Of a stretch of 64,000 nucleotides of DNA, positions 28,465 through 37,680 are shown in pieces (the first letter of the stretch is position 1; each line of letters opens with the position of its first letter). The translations under genes and the position numbers were made by a program. Source of the stretch: Corticibacter populi (lineage in GTDB: Bacteria > Pseudomonadota > Gammaproteobacteria > Burkholderiales > Burkholderiaceae_C); contig NZ_SGWR01000001.1 in NCBI RefSeq assembly GCF_004217315.1, positions 248,001 through 312,000 of the forward strand, written 5' to 3'. Below the pieces are notes generated by a model. The model saw nothing but the letters and a program-made list of their open reading frames with translations. It had not been told where the DNA came from and made no database searches.

Positions 28465-28643
28465 AAGGTGTCTGCTTCGATCCGCCGAACCGTCAGCCTG
28501 AACCGGAGGGTCAGGTGGGTAAGGTCAGCCCGGCATTGGGTTCATCTGACGCGAGACGATCACGCTTGCCTGGCAATGTTCCAAACCCGGGCTCAATGAG
28601 CATTGGTTCAAGGAAATATAAAGTCCGGCGGGGAAGCAGACGG
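28465..28643 (-). ncRNA. ssrS: 6S RNA
   Basis: Directly downstream of zapA on the same strand. The ends form a long closing stem: GTCTGCTTC (28633-28641) pairs with GAAGCAGAC (28470-28478), continued by CCGCCGGAC with GTTCGGCGG. Inside are an ACCTGACCCTCCGGTTCAGG hairpin, equivalent to the late CCTTGAACC hairpin of E. coli 6S RNA, and paired segments around TTGCCAGGC and TGCCGGGC framing an internal bubble. A TACAAT -10 (28648-28653) places the 5' end near 28641-28643. The length of about 175 bases and the zapA neighbourhood are those of 6S RNA, the RNA polymerase-binding regulator. Exact ends are estimated. Bases 28291-28464 hold nothing else visible. Confidence 0.85.
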
Positions 28644-28683
28644 CCCCATTGTAAAACGACTACCGCCGCTTGGGCGGCGCATG

Positions 28684-29070
28684 TCATGGATTCGTCGCAT
28701 CAGGCTGCAGCGCGTGATCGATTTTGGCGATCAGGCCCTCCAGCGTCTGCTGCAGTTCGGGGGAAGGCGCCTGCGGGTTGGCACTGGTACCGGTGCCGGT
28801 GGGGTCGCCGGCAAAGGCAATGCCGGTCGCGGGGTTTTGCACCTGCGCCTGCAGGTCCGCCAGCTCGTCGCGCAGGTCGTCGAGTTCGAACGCCAGATTC
28901 AGCGCGGCCAGCACCGCAATGCGCTCGCGCGCGCGCACCTTGCCCGCGTCATGGATGCGGGTCATGGCCTCGTCGACACGGCGCACCGCCTGCAGCAGGC
29001 GCTGTTCCTGACCGTCCTTGCAGGCCAGCAGGTAGCTTTGCTGCAGGATCTTGACTTCGACCTGGTTCAT
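28684..29070 (-). CDS. zapA: Cell division protein ZapA
   Basis: A 128-residue protein. The N-terminal globular part (QVEVKILQQSYLLACKDGQE, LLQAVRRVDEAMTRI) is followed by a coiled coil (IAVLAALNLAFELDDLRDELADL, shown here as two adjacent heptad runs), as in ZapA, which crosslinks FtsZ filaments. A Pro/Gly/Thr-rich insertion near residues 85-105 and an added C-terminal helix make it somewhat longer than E. coli ZapA. The ATG overlaps the stop of the upstream coiled-coil gene. Confidence 0.9.
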   Translation of the reverse strand: MNQVEVKILQQSYLLACKDGQEQRLLQAVRRVDEAMTRIHDAGKVRARERIAVLAALNLAFELDDLRDELADLQAQVQNPATGIAFAGDPTGTGTSANPQAPSPELQQTLEGLIAKIDHALQPDATNP

Positions 29071-29321
29071 GACGGGTTGGCCTCCGTGGGGGTCGCATCG
29101 CCCGCCTGGGGCGAACTGGGGGGCAGGTGTTCGAGCAGGGCATCCACGCGTGCCCGCGCCGAGCGCAGCCGCTGCACCAGCGCATCGCGTTCGGCGGCCA
29201 GTGCCTCGGCCTGCTGCTGCAACTGGCGCTGGCTGTCCTCGGCCTGGGCAAGGCGTTCGAGCAGCCGGTCGATCTGCTGAGCCAGACGCTCGGTGGTGGA
29301 GGTGGCGTGTTCCTGTTCCAT
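29067..29321 (-). CDS. Short coiled-coil protein, ZapB-like
   Basis: An 84-residue protein that is nearly all one coiled coil (heptads from LAQQIDRLLERLAQAE through LVQRLRSARARVDALLEHL) with a short Pro/Ser/Thr tail. Its position just before zapA, with a 4-base ATGA overlap, makes it the ZapB-like or DUF904 partner often found there. Sequence alone cannot prove that it acts on the Z ring. Confidence 0.75.
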   Translation of the reverse strand: MEQEHATSTTERLAQQIDRLLERLAQAEDSQRQLQQQAEALAAERDALVQRLRSARARVDALLEHLPPSSPQAGDATPTEANPS

Positions 29322-29456
29322 AAGCGAGCGATTGTAGTCCTTGGCCACCTCCGGGCATGTGAAGGCAGGTCTTTTGTGTTGCGACATTTTGCGCGCTGCC
29401 CGTGCGTGGTCCAGGCCCCTACAATCCCAGAGCTTCTGATGCATCAACCACACCCC

Positions 29457-30902
29457 ATGCACACTTTCCTCTGGCACGACTACGAGACTTTCGGCGCCGA
29501 CCCGCGCCGTGACCGGCCCGCGCAGTTCGCGGCTGTTCGCACCGATGCCGAACTGCGCGAAGTGGGCGAGCCGCTGGAGTGGTTCTGCAAGCCCCCGCTG
29601 GACTACCTGCCCGACCCGCAGTCGTGCCTGATCACCGGCATCACGCCGCAGCAGGCCTTCGAGCGGGGTCTGCCAGAGCATGCCTTTGCCGATGCCATTG
29701 CAGCCGAATTCTCGCAGCCGGGCACGGTGGGCGTGGGCTACAACACGATTCGCTTCGATGACGAGTTCACCCGGTTCCTGTTCTGGCGCAACCTGATCGA
29801 CCCCTACGCGCGCGAGTGGCAAGGCGGCAATGGCCGCTGGGACATCCTGGACGTGGTGCGCATGACCTACGCGCTGCGCCCGGAGGGCATCGAATGGCCT
29901 GTCAACGGCGAAGGCCGGGTGAGCTTTCGCCTCGAACACCTCAGCGCCGCTAACGGCCTGGCACATGAGGCGGCGCACGATGCCGTCTCGGACGTGCGTG
30001 CCACCATCGCGCTGGCGCGCCTGCTGCGCGAGAAGCAGCCGCGCCTGTTCGACTTTGCACTGCAACTGCGCGACAAACGCACTGTGGCGCGCGAGCTGGG
30101 CCTGCCGGTGCAGCCCGGCCAGGCCCGCCCCTTCGTGCACGTCTCGGGTATGTTCCCGGTGGAGCAGGGCTGTCTGGCGGTGATGTGGCCACTCGCCAGC
30201 CACCCTGGCAACCGCAACGAAATCATTGCCTGGAACCTGGCCTTCGACCCGGCCGAACTGCTCGACCTGGACGCGGCGACGCTGCGCCAGCGCCTCTTCA
30301 CCCGCCAGGCCGAGCTGCCGCCGGGCGTGCAGCGCCTCCCGGTCAAAAGCATTCACCTCAACAAGTCGCCCATGGTGGCGGGCAATCTGAAGGTGCTCAC
30401 GCCGGCGGTGGTGGCGCGCTGGAACATCGACATGGAGCAACTGGCGCGGCATGCAGAGATTGCGCGTGCGCTGCCTGACATGAGCGGCATCTGGGCGGCC
30501 GTGTACGAGCGGCCGGGCCGAGCCGATGCCGACCCGGCCGACCCCGAGCAGGACCTGTACGGCGGTTTCGTCGGCGATGAGGACCGCCGCCGGTTGTACC
30601 GTCTCAAAGCGCTGAGCCCCGAGGAGTTGGCGCTGAACCAGCCCGGCTTCGACGACCCGCGCCTCGATACGCTGCTGTTCCGCTACCGCGCCCGCAATTA
30701 CCCGGATACCCTCTCGCCCGACGAGCAGCAGCGCTGGGAGGCGCATCGGCGGGCCGTGCTCATCGACGGCGAGGGCGGCGCCCGCACTGCCTCGCAGCTG
30801 ATGGCCGAGGTGGATGCGCTTTCCGACGATGCGAACGAGGCCGAGCAGGAGATTCTCGGCACCATCTACGACTGGGCCGAAGCCATCGCGCCCGAGGCCT
30901 GA
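29457..30902 (+). CDS. sbcB: Exodeoxyribonuclease I
   Basis: A 481-residue DEDD-family 3'-5' single-strand exonuclease. The first acidic motif is FLWHDYETFGADPRRDRP (Asp and Glu of DYET), the second GYNTIRFDDEF, the third HDAVSDVRATI; an SH3-like and a C-terminal domain (LDTLLFRYRARNYPDTLSPDE) complete the ExoI layout. It degrades ssDNA in mismatch repair and recombination. The ATG at 29457 begins with the motif at the expected distance; an in-frame ATG at 29439 is also possible. Confidence 0.95.
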   Translation: MHTFLWHDYETFGADPRRDRPAQFAAVRTDAELREVGEPLEWFCKPPLDYLPDPQSCLITGITPQQAFERGLPEHAFADAIAAEFSQPGTVGVGYNTIRFDDEFTRFLFWRNLIDPYAREWQGGNGRWDILDVVRMTYALRPEGIEWPVNGEGRVSFRLEHLSAANGLAHEAAHDAVSDVRATIALARLLREKQPRLFDFALQLRDKRTVARELGLPVQPGQARPFVHVSGMFPVEQGCLAVMWPLASHPGNRNEIIAWNLAFDPAELLDLDAATLRQRLFTRQAELPPGVQRLPVKSIHLNKSPMVAGNLKVLTPAVVARWNIDMEQLARHAEIARALPDMSGIWAAVYERPGRADADPADPEQDLYGGFVGDEDRRRLYRLKALSPEELALNQPGFDDPRLDTLLFRYRARNYPDTLSPDEQQRWEAHRRAVLIDGEGGARTASQLMAEVDALSDDANEAEQEILGTIYDWAEAIAPEA

Positions 30903-30974
30903 CGGCCCGGTTGCGCAAGCCTTGGCGTGGCGATGGCTTTCTTGCAGGCTCGCGATTCGTGGAACAATCCATCC

Positions 30975-31880
30975 ATGCAAATCGACTTCACCAAGATGCA
31001 GGGCGCCGGCAACGATTTTGTCGTGCTCGATGAAACCCGCCAGGGCCTGGGCCTGACCGAGGCGCACTACCGGATGCTGGCTGATCGCCACTTCGGCGTG
31101 GGGGCCGACCAGATCCTCACCGTGCGCAGCGTGCCGGTGGCGCAACAGGGGCAGGCGGATTTCGAATACATCATCCACAACGCCGACGGCGGCGAGGTCG
31201 AGCAGTGCGGCAACGGTGCGCGCTGCTTTGCCCGCTATGTGTTCGACAAGGGGCTGAGTACGCAGCCGTGCATCCGCGTGCTGACCAAAGCGGGCATCAT
31301 CGAGCCGGCGCTGCAGCCCGATGGGCGCGTGACGGTCAAGATGGGGCGGCCGCGCTGGCAACCCGAACAGATCCCGTTCGATCCCGCAGGTTTGGCCAGC
31401 GAGCAGGTCGGTGGCCTGACGCGCTGGTTGCTGCCGCCGGGCGGAGAGGAGGGGGACGGAAGGGGAGCGGCCTTCGAGCCGGTGTGGATCGGCGTGGTAT
31501 CGATGGGCAACCCGCATGCGGTGCAGCTCGTTGCCTCGGCCGAGGCAGCGCCCGTGGCGCAGACGGGGCCGCTGATCGAGCGCAACCACCACTTCCCGCA
31601 GCGCGTCAATGCCGGCTACATGGAGGTGGTGGATCGCCACACCATCCGCCTGCGCGTCTACGAGCGCGGTGCTGGCGAGACGCTGGCCTGCGGCACCGGC
31701 GCCTGCGCGGCGGTGGTGTGCGGCATTCGCCAGGGCCTGCTCGATGCGCGCGTCGACGTGCACACGCATGGCGGGCTGCTGACCATAGAATGGGCCGGCG
31801 GCGACATGGATGAGGTGCTGATGACCGGCCCCGCCGTGACCGTATTCGAAGGACGCATCAATCTACCGGACTTGCCATGA
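30975..31880 (+). CDS. dapF: Diaminopimelate epimerase
   Basis: A 301-residue PLP-independent epimerase converting LL- to meso-diaminopimelate for lysine and peptidoglycan. The two catalytic cysteines lie in [15 protein letters not shown] and [14 protein letters not shown]; the start [12 protein letters not shown] is standard. A short acidic insertion ([10 protein letters not shown]) near residue 160 is mildly unusual. Its end overlaps the DUF484 gene by 4 bases, the common dapF-DUF484-xerC order. Confidence 0.97.
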   Translation: MQIDFTKMQGAGNDFVVLDETRQGLGLTEAHYRMLADRHFGVGADQILTVRSVPVAQQGQADFEYIIHNADGGEVEQCGNGARCFARYVFDKGLSTQPCIRVLTKAGIIEPALQPDGRVTVKMGRPRWQPEQIPFDPAGLASEQVGGLTRWLLPPGGEEGDGRGAAFEPVWIGVVSMGNPHAVQLVASAEAAPVAQTGPLIERNHHFPQRVNAGYMEVVDRHTIRLRVYERGAGETLACGTGACAAVVCGIRQGLLDARVDVHTHGGLLTIEWAGGDMDEVLMTGPAVTVFEGRINLPDLP

Positions 31881-32734
31881 CGACCAAACCCCAACAGGCT
31901 GGCCTGACGAGCGAAGAGGACATCGCCAGCTACCTCATCAGCACCCCCGAATTCTTCGATCGTTTTGCCGAAGTGCTGAGCAGCATCCAGCTGCCCAGCC
32001 CGCACGGCGGGCGCGCCGTCAGCCTGCAGGAACGCCAGGTGGCCATACTGCGGGAGAAGATCAAGGGCCTGGAGGCGACCATCGTCGAGATGATGGGCTA
32101 TGGCACCGAGAATGCCCAGATCATCCAGAAGGCGCACGACTGGACAGCCGCAATGCTCAAGGAGCGCAACGCGGCCGCCTTGCCCGGCGTGCTGGCCATG
32201 CAACTGCAAAAGCTCTTCGACGTGCCGCAGGTCTATCTGCGGCTGTGGGAGCTCGAGGCGAGCTATGCCGGTCTGCCGGAAGTGCAGCTGGCCCACCCCG
32301 ACAACCAGCCCCACATCGCCACGCTGGAAAAACCCTACTGCGGCCCGCGCGGCAGCGTCGAGGGCCTGCAAAAGCTCGCCGGAGCCGAAGCCGATCTGTC
32401 CGCAGTGCAATCCATCGCCATCCTACCGTTGCGCGCCGGCCGCCATCCGGCGGCCCGGCTGACCTTCGGCTATTTGCTGCTGACCTCGCCCGACATGCAC
32501 CGCTTTTCGCCCGCCATGGGCGTAGAACTGCTGGTGCGCCTGGCCGATCTGGCCAGTGCCGCCATGCAGCGCCTGCTGCCGCTGGCCACGCTCGAACGGC
32601 TGGAGCAGCAGGCCCAGGCCGCCGAGAAGGCTGAACAGGCCGAACAGGCAGAGCAGAACGCACGGGCAGAGCCGGCTGACCCTGCCGGCAAGACCGTGCC
32701 TGCTGCCGCCCAGGCCCCGGAAAGTCGCGACTGA
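31877..32734 (+). CDS. DUF484 (GAF-like) protein
   Basis: A 285-residue protein of the DUF484 family, always found between dapF and xerC. The N-terminal segment [20 protein letters not shown] and [18 protein letters not shown] are family hallmarks; the middle has a GAF-like fold and the last 55 residues are an Ala/Glu-rich low-complexity tail with repeated AEQAEQ units. Function unknown; a regulatory role in the recombination operon is only inferred. Confidence 0.92.
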   Translation: MTTKPQQAGLTSEEDIASYLISTPEFFDRFAEVLSSIQLPSPHGGRAVSLQERQVAILREKIKGLEATIVEMMGYGTENAQIIQKAHDWTAAMLKERNAAALPGVLAMQLQKLFDVPQVYLRLWELEASYAGLPEVQLAHPDNQPHIATLEKPYCGPRGSVEGLQKLAGAEADLSAVQSIAILPLRAGRHPAARLTFGYLLLTSPDMHRFSPAMGVELLVRLADLASAAMQRLLPLATLERLEQQAQAAEKAEQAEQAEQNARAEPADPAGKTVPAAAQAPESRD

Positions 32735-32757
32735 GGCAGACCGAAGGAGCCCGCCCG

Positions 32758-33906
32758 ATGGCTCGCAGTGCCACGTCCCATGCCCCGGCAGACGCCGGGG
32801 CGGTGCCGCGCGAGGTCGTGCTGGCCCCGGTGCTGCAACAGTATCTGGAGCATGTGCGGGTGGAGCGCCGTCTGGCGGCGCGCACCGTCGCCTTGTACAC
32901 CGAGGACCTGCGCAAGCTTCAGGACGCTGCCGATGCGGAGCACACCGAGGTGCTGGCGCTGCAGCCCTTTCACATCCGCCGGCAGGTCGCGGCGATGCAC
33001 AGCAAGGGTCGCAGCGGGCGCGGCATTGCGCTGATCCTCAGTGGCTGGCGCGGCTTCTTCCGCTGGGCCGTGCGCCAGGGACTGCTGGCGGCCAACCCGG
33101 TGCAGGACGTGCGCGCGCCGAAGGTCGGACGTCCACTGCCCAAGGCCTTGAGTGCCGACGACGCTGTGCAACTGGCGGCATTCCGGCAAAGCGCGGAGAC
33201 CCTTGCGGCAACGCCGGTGCATGGCAGCGATGATGCCGCCGAGGCACGTTGGTTGGAACTGCGCGATGCAGCCATCACGGAACTGCTCTACAGCAGCGGC
33301 CTGCGTGTGGCCGAACTGGTGGGGCTGGATGTCATTGGCAGCGATGCGGCGGCGCAGGGTGGGCGCGGCTGGATCGACTGGCAAGACCATGAGGCGCAGG
33401 TGATCGGCAAGGGCGGCAAGCGCCGCAGCGTGCCGATCGGCGGCCCGGCGCTCGATGCGTTATTGGCCTGGCGCGCGGTGCGCGAGACACACCTCCCGCA
33501 CCTTCCGATCCAGCCGCAGGGTGGTGCCATGGAGCCGGCGCTGTTCATCAACCGGCGCGGCCAGCGCCTGACGGCGCAAAGCGTGTGGCTGCGGCTGCGC
33601 CGGCGCAGCCAGCAGGCTGGCCTCGCAAGCACCGTGCATCCGCACATGCTGCGCCATTCCTTTGCCAGCCACGTGCTGCAGTCGAGTGGCGACCTGCGCG
33701 CGGTGCAGGAACTGCTTGGCCATGCCAACATCGCCACCACGCAGGTCTATACGCGGCTGGACTTCCAACACCTGGCCAAGATCTATGATGCGGCCCACCC
33801 GCGCGCGCACCTGGAGCGTGCGCGGAAGCCCGGTGACGAAAACCCGGTGGATAAGAAGAATGAGAAAAAAGGCGGGTCTGGCGACGAGCCGCGCGGCTCG
33901 GACTGA
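32758..33906 (+). CDS. xerC: Tyrosine recombinase XerC
   Basis: A 382-residue tyrosine recombinase resolving chromosome dimers at dif with XerD and FtsK. The catalytic residues are visible: Arg183 (SGLRVAEL), Lys in GKGGKRRSVPIG, His296 and Arg299 (HPHMLRHSFASH), His322 (LGHANIATTQ) and Tyr331. The length is above the usual 300-340 because of an N-terminal extension and a charged tail rich in Lys and Glu. It lies in the dapF-DUF484-xerC operon, so it is the housekeeping enzyme rather than a phage integrase. Confidence 0.95.
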   Translation: MARSATSHAPADAGAVPREVVLAPVLQQYLEHVRVERRLAARTVALYTEDLRKLQDAADAEHTEVLALQPFHIRRQVAAMHSKGRSGRGIALILSGWRGFFRWAVRQGLLAANPVQDVRAPKVGRPLPKALSADDAVQLAAFRQSAETLAATPVHGSDDAAEARWLELRDAAITELLYSSGLRVAELVGLDVIGSDAAAQGGRGWIDWQDHEAQVIGKGGKRRSVPIGGPALDALLAWRAVRETHLPHLPIQPQGGAMEPALFINRRGQRLTAQSVWLRLRRRSQQAGLASTVHPHMLRHSFASHVLQSSGDLRAVQELLGHANIATTQVYTRLDFQHLAKIYDAAHPRAHLERARKPGDENPVDKKNEKKGGSGDEPRGSD

Positions 33907-33970
33907 GCCCATCCAGCGCATGGGTTGGGCCCGGGCCTCTGGTAAGAGGCATTTGTATCAGTCCGGACCT

Positions 33971-34444
33971 CTATGCCTCTTCCGGCGAGGCGTCCGGCTG
34001 GCCCTGGCTGGCTTGCGGGGTCGAGGGAAAGCGCGCCGAGGCATAGCGCACCACCAGCACCGCCACTGCCAGCAGCAGGATGGCCGCCGAGATGTAGATG
34101 GCGCCCATGTCCGGGCGGTGGTGGTGCGAGACGTCCGAGATCAGAAAGCGTGTCAGCGCCGTGATGCCCACGTAGATCAGGAAGCGCACCGGCATGTGGT
34201 TGGTCTTGAAGTAGATGCCCACCATCGCGCCCAGCTCCAGGTAGATGAACAGCAGCAGAATGTCATCGACCGTGATGTCGCCCTTGTGCAGCATGTCCCA
34301 GCAGGTCAGCGCGCCGGCCCAGGCGGTGATGGCGCCGATGGCGAAGAGGCCGATGTAGTGGAAGGCTTCGACGAACAGATTGCCGAGCACATTGGCGTTC
34401 TCATGCAGCCGCTCGCGCAGCTTTTCCAGCGATTGCGTGTTCAT
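33971..34444 (-). CDS. psiE: PsiE-like phosphate-starvation-inducible protein
   Basis: A 157-residue membrane protein with four hydrophobic helices. FHYIGLFAIGAITAW, DITVDDILLLFIYLELGAMVG and the charged loop FKTNHMPVRFLIYVGITALTR (in two adjacent runs) are PsiE hallmarks. The E. coli homologue responds to phosphate starvation and cAMP-CRP; its function is unknown. The ATG at 34444 gives the standard length. Bases 34445-34695 between this gene and the divergent phosphatase hold only promoter space. Confidence 0.9.
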   Translation of the reverse strand: MNTQSLEKLRERLHENANVLGNLFVEAFHYIGLFAIGAITAWAGALTCWDMLHKGDITVDDILLLFIYLELGAMVGIYFKTNHMPVRFLIYVGITALTRFLISDVSHHHRPDMGAIYISAAILLLAVAVLVVRYASARFPSTPQASQGQPDASPEEA

Positions 34445-34695
34445 AGGTTTGCAGGCCCTCACTTTGCTTTGTGATGCGCGCAATGGCAGCCGGAGGCGAT
34501 GCCGGGATCGGGGTTTCGCATCGACTGCCGCGCGAAGGTCGTTATGGTAGGGCATCCTCGGCGCCTGTTGCCGTTTTGCGGGGCTGCGAGCACCATTGAT
34601 CGCGCTGGCAACGCGGATCCGTGGCCGGGTTATGCTGCGCGCCAGCGCCTTGGGGCGGCGTGCAAAGTACAAATGGAAGGGATGGGTTGAGCGCA

Positions 34696-35865
34696 ATGCT
34701 GGATTTTTTGCCGCTGCGGCGGCGCGCAGCCTTGATGGCTGCGGGGCTCGGTCTTTGGTCATGGCGCGGCGCGGACGCCTCGCCCCTCAAGCGCGACGAG
34801 CATGTGCTGCCGATTCCCGGACTCCTGTGCATGGACGCGAGCGGCGCCGCGCAGGCGGACATTGCCGTCTGGGTCTACGAGGACGAACGCCGGCCGGGTG
34901 CACGGTCGCTGTTTGCGCGCTACCTGGGTATTGATCTGGATGGCTTGAACGGGCCGCAGCGGGCGCTGTTCGAGACCCGCGCCCGCCTGTTCCTGAAGGA
35001 TTCGGAGCGTGGCAAGCGTTTGACGGTGGTGATCGACGGTGCGGGTTCCGTGGCGCTGAACCCGACCGATCCGGCCGGCCGCAGCACCACCCGGGTGACG
35101 CTGCCCGGCACGGTCTGGCAGGGCGGTGCCGAACCGCTGCGCTACGCCGTCGTACGGCCCACGGCGCCATCGCCGGCCGATGCGGCGACGCACCGGCATG
35201 GGCAAGGCCAACTGTGGCCGGTGGCCGAAACGGGCCTGAGCATCGTCAGCGACATCGACGACACCATCAAGGTCTCGGAAGTCGGCAATACCCGGCAGTT
35301 GCTGCGCAACACCTTTCTGGAGGCGTTTCAGGCGGTGCCGGGAATGGCCGCATGGTATCGGCAGATGTGCAGTGCCGCACAGCAGGCTGTCGAACCAGTT
35401 GGAGCCTCCGCGGCCAGCGTGTGCTGCCACTACCTGTCCTCCAGTCCGCTGCAGTTGCTGCCAGTGCTCCAGCGCTTCATCGAGGAGGCGGGATTCCCGC
35501 CCGGGCCGCTACATTTGCGCGAGGCCACCGCATGGCGCAGCCTGCTGCCTGGCAGTGCCGATTCGGAGAGCCTCAAGCTGGGCCGGTTGCGGCAGTGGCT
35601 CGATGACTTTCCGGCGCGCCGCTTTGTGCTGATCGGCGACTCGGGAGAGGCCGACCCGGAAATCTATGCCTGCATCGCCAGGCAGTATCCAGGGCAGGTT
35701 GCCGCCATTTTCATCCGCGACGTCACTGGCGAGGATGCTGCCGCACCGCGCTACGCGCAGGTGTTCGAGGGTGTGCCCAGAAGCCGTTGGCACATCATCC
35801 GCGACGGGCATGACGGGCTTGCCATCACCGAGGCAGGCGGGCTGGTCACGGGGCTTGCACCGTGA
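34696..35865 (+). CDS. App1-type (DUF2183) phosphatase, exported
   Basis: A 389-residue protein. An N-terminal twin-arginine-like signal (LRRRAALMAAGLGLW ending GADA) is followed by a beta domain and a C-terminal App1 catalytic domain. The HAD-like motif SDIDDTIK contains Asp186 and Asp188, and IGDSGEADPEIY near residue 313 supplies the later acidic motif. Yeast App1 is a phosphatidate phosphatase; bacterial members are little studied, so the lipid substrate is inferred. The start was chosen by the signal peptide. The divergent gene is psiE. Confidence 0.85.
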   Translation: MLDFLPLRRRAALMAAGLGLWSWRGADASPLKRDEHVLPIPGLLCMDASGAAQADIAVWVYEDERRPGARSLFARYLGIDLDGLNGPQRALFETRARLFLKDSERGKRLTVVIDGAGSVALNPTDPAGRSTTRVTLPGTVWQGGAEPLRYAVVRPTAPSPADAATHRHGQGQLWPVAETGLSIVSDIDDTIKVSEVGNTRQLLRNTFLEAFQAVPGMAAWYRQMCSAAQQAVEPVGASAASVCCHYLSSSPLQLLPVLQRFIEEAGFPPGPLHLREATAWRSLLPGSADSESLKLGRLRQWLDDFPARRFVLIGDSGEADPEIYACIARQYPGQVAAIFIRDVTGEDAAAPRYAQVFEGVPRSRWHIIRDGHDGLAITEAGGLVTGLAP

Positions 35866-35898
35866 AGCTGATGCGCTGCCGCTGCCAGTTGTCTGGTT

Positions 35899-37629
35899 TC
35901 AATGCGCGGCGGCCTCGGTGGTCCCGGAGGCATCAGCATCGGCCACACGTTGCTTGAGCAGGCGCAGCGACTCGGCTGTCCAGTCCGGAGGCGAAGACGT
36001 GCCTGAAATACCTGAGGCCGAGGACAAGGCGGCTGACGTAGCCAGTGGCGTGGTCAGACTGGCCCAGGCATCCGCATAGTGTTCGAAGGCATAGACATGG
36101 CCGTAGCCCTTGGGCGGCTCCACGGCCACCATCAGGTCGAAGGCCAGTTGGAGGAAACTGACCACCGGGATCCAGCGCATGTCGGGGGAGACGTCCGGGC
36201 CCAGTGGCGTCTGCATCCAGGCCGGGCGGCGCCACAGCGACTGCGGATCGAAGAAGGTCACCGCATCGCTGGCGTACTGCAGGAACACCACGCGGTACGC
36301 GCCCCAGGGTGTGGGCGCTTCGTCCAGCGTGTTCTTTTGCGCGGTGAAGCGCACCACCGAGCCATCGCCGAAGGTTGGCAGCCAGGCCGGCGAGCCGGGG
36401 TTGCGCGCCGCGGTGACCGAGCGCCAGGTCGGCGTGTTGAAGGGCGGGCCGGACCACAGCGCACCCTGGTACGGATCGCTGATGACCTGGTAGAGGTCGT
36501 GACTCTGGTCCGAGTTGAAGGCCCCCAGGCTGAGGCCGTGCAGGTACAGGCGCGGGCGCTGCGTGCGCGGCAGGCTGCGCCAATGGTCGTAGATCGTCGT
36601 GAAGACGGCCTGCGCGGTCTCGACCCCGTATTCCGGCACGCTGAGCATGGCCAGCCAGCTCAGCAGGTACGAGTACTGCACCGAGACGCTGGCCACATCG
36701 CCGTGCAACACGTATTCGAGGGCCTTCTGGCTCTCGGGGTCGACCCAGCCCGAGCCGGTCGGTGTGACGATCACCAGGTTGGCGCGCTCGAAGGCGCCGA
36801 TGCGCTGCAACTCCCGCAGCGCCAGCTCGGCACGGGCTTGTGGCGTCTCGGCCGAATTCAGGCCCACGTAGACGCGCAGCGGCTCCAGCGCGACCAGGCC
36901 GGTGGCCTCACCGATCTGTGCGGCCGTCGGGGGGGCGGCAATGGCCCGCCGGCCCTCGCGCCCCAGCGTCTGCCAGCCGATCAGCGACTGGGGGCTGCCG
37001 GTTTTGTTCCAGGCCTGGGGGGCGGGTACATCGTCCTCGATCACTTCATCGAGCGCAGCGTAGATCTCGTCGGCCGACTGCAGCAGCTTCTGTGCCAGAA
37101 AGCCGTTGCCCACCAACCAGAACAGCGTGGCGGTGAGCAGCAGGGCCAGCAGTGCGGCGCTGGGGCTGGCCATCACCCGTCCGAGCGGCCGCGCCAACTG
37201 CCGGCGAATCCAGCCGAACAGGCGTGCCAGTGCCAGCAGCACCGCAAAGGTCGCCAGCGTCAGCGCGGCGATGGTCCAGGGGCCGGCGCTGTCGATGACG
37301 GGCATCTCCATCAGCGCGCGCAGCCGGTTCTGCCAGGCCGTGGCCCAGCGCAGCATGAGTACCACGGCTGCCGCGCAGGCCACCAGGCCCAGAAGCAGTG
37401 CAAGGCGATGGGCGCGTGGCGGCAGCGCGGGCAGCTCCAGGGCACGCCAGGCCCGCATCAGCAGCACGCCGAGCCCATAGCCGCAGGCGAGGCAGAAGCC
37501 GCCGAGCAAACCCTGAATCCAGGGCGCGCGTGGCACCAGCGAGGGCGTCAGCGAGGCGGCGAACAGCAGCGTGCCGAGCACCAGCCCGGTGCCGCACAAC
37601 GAGAATATCGAAACAGGACGGGCTGGCAT
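35899..37629 (-). CDS. Membrane alpha/beta-hydrolase (DUF2319 type)
   Basis: A 576-residue protein. About five hydrophobic helices in the first 200 residues precede a soluble alpha/beta-hydrolase domain with the nucleophile elbow LYLHGLSLGAFNS (GLSLG Ser) and a preceding LRVYVGLNSAET, typical of the actinobacterial and proteobacterial Abhydrolase_9 family. Substrate unknown; lipid or cell-envelope esters are plausible because the active site faces the membrane. The ATG at 37629 was preferred over an in-frame TTG at 37647. Confidence 0.88.
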   Translation of the reverse strand: MPARPVSIFSLCGTGLVLGTLLFAASLTPSLVPRAPWIQGLLGGFCLACGYGLGVLLMRAWRALELPALPPRAHRLALLLGLVACAAAVVLMLRWATAWQNRLRALMEMPVIDSAGPWTIAALTLATFAVLLALARLFGWIRRQLARPLGRVMASPSAALLALLLTATLFWLVGNGFLAQKLLQSADEIYAALDEVIEDDVPAPQAWNKTGSPQSLIGWQTLGREGRRAIAAPPTAAQIGEATGLVALEPLRVYVGLNSAETPQARAELALRELQRIGAFERANLVIVTPTGSGWVDPESQKALEYVLHGDVASVSVQYSYLLSWLAMLSVPEYGVETAQAVFTTIYDHWRSLPRTQRPRLYLHGLSLGAFNSDQSHDLYQVISDPYQGALWSGPPFNTPTWRSVTAARNPGSPAWLPTFGDGSVVRFTAQKNTLDEAPTPWGAYRVVFLQYASDAVTFFDPQSLWRRPAWMQTPLGPDVSPDMRWIPVVSFLQLAFDLMVAVEPPKGYGHVYAFEHYADAWASLTTPLATSAALSSASGISGTSSPPDWTAESLRLLKQRVADADASGTTEAAAH

Positions 37630-37680
37630 GGCGGCGTGGCGTTGCAAAGGTGGCGGGTGTCCGCAGCCGGGCGGCCGGGT

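Noticed and set aside
29067-31769. 900-codon open frame opposite sbcB and dapF
   Set aside because: Only its last 84 codons are a real gene (ZapB-like); the rest is antisense to well-supported genes.
32758-33906. Phage or island integrase
   Set aside because: The dapF-DUF484-xerC order identifies it as housekeeping XerC.
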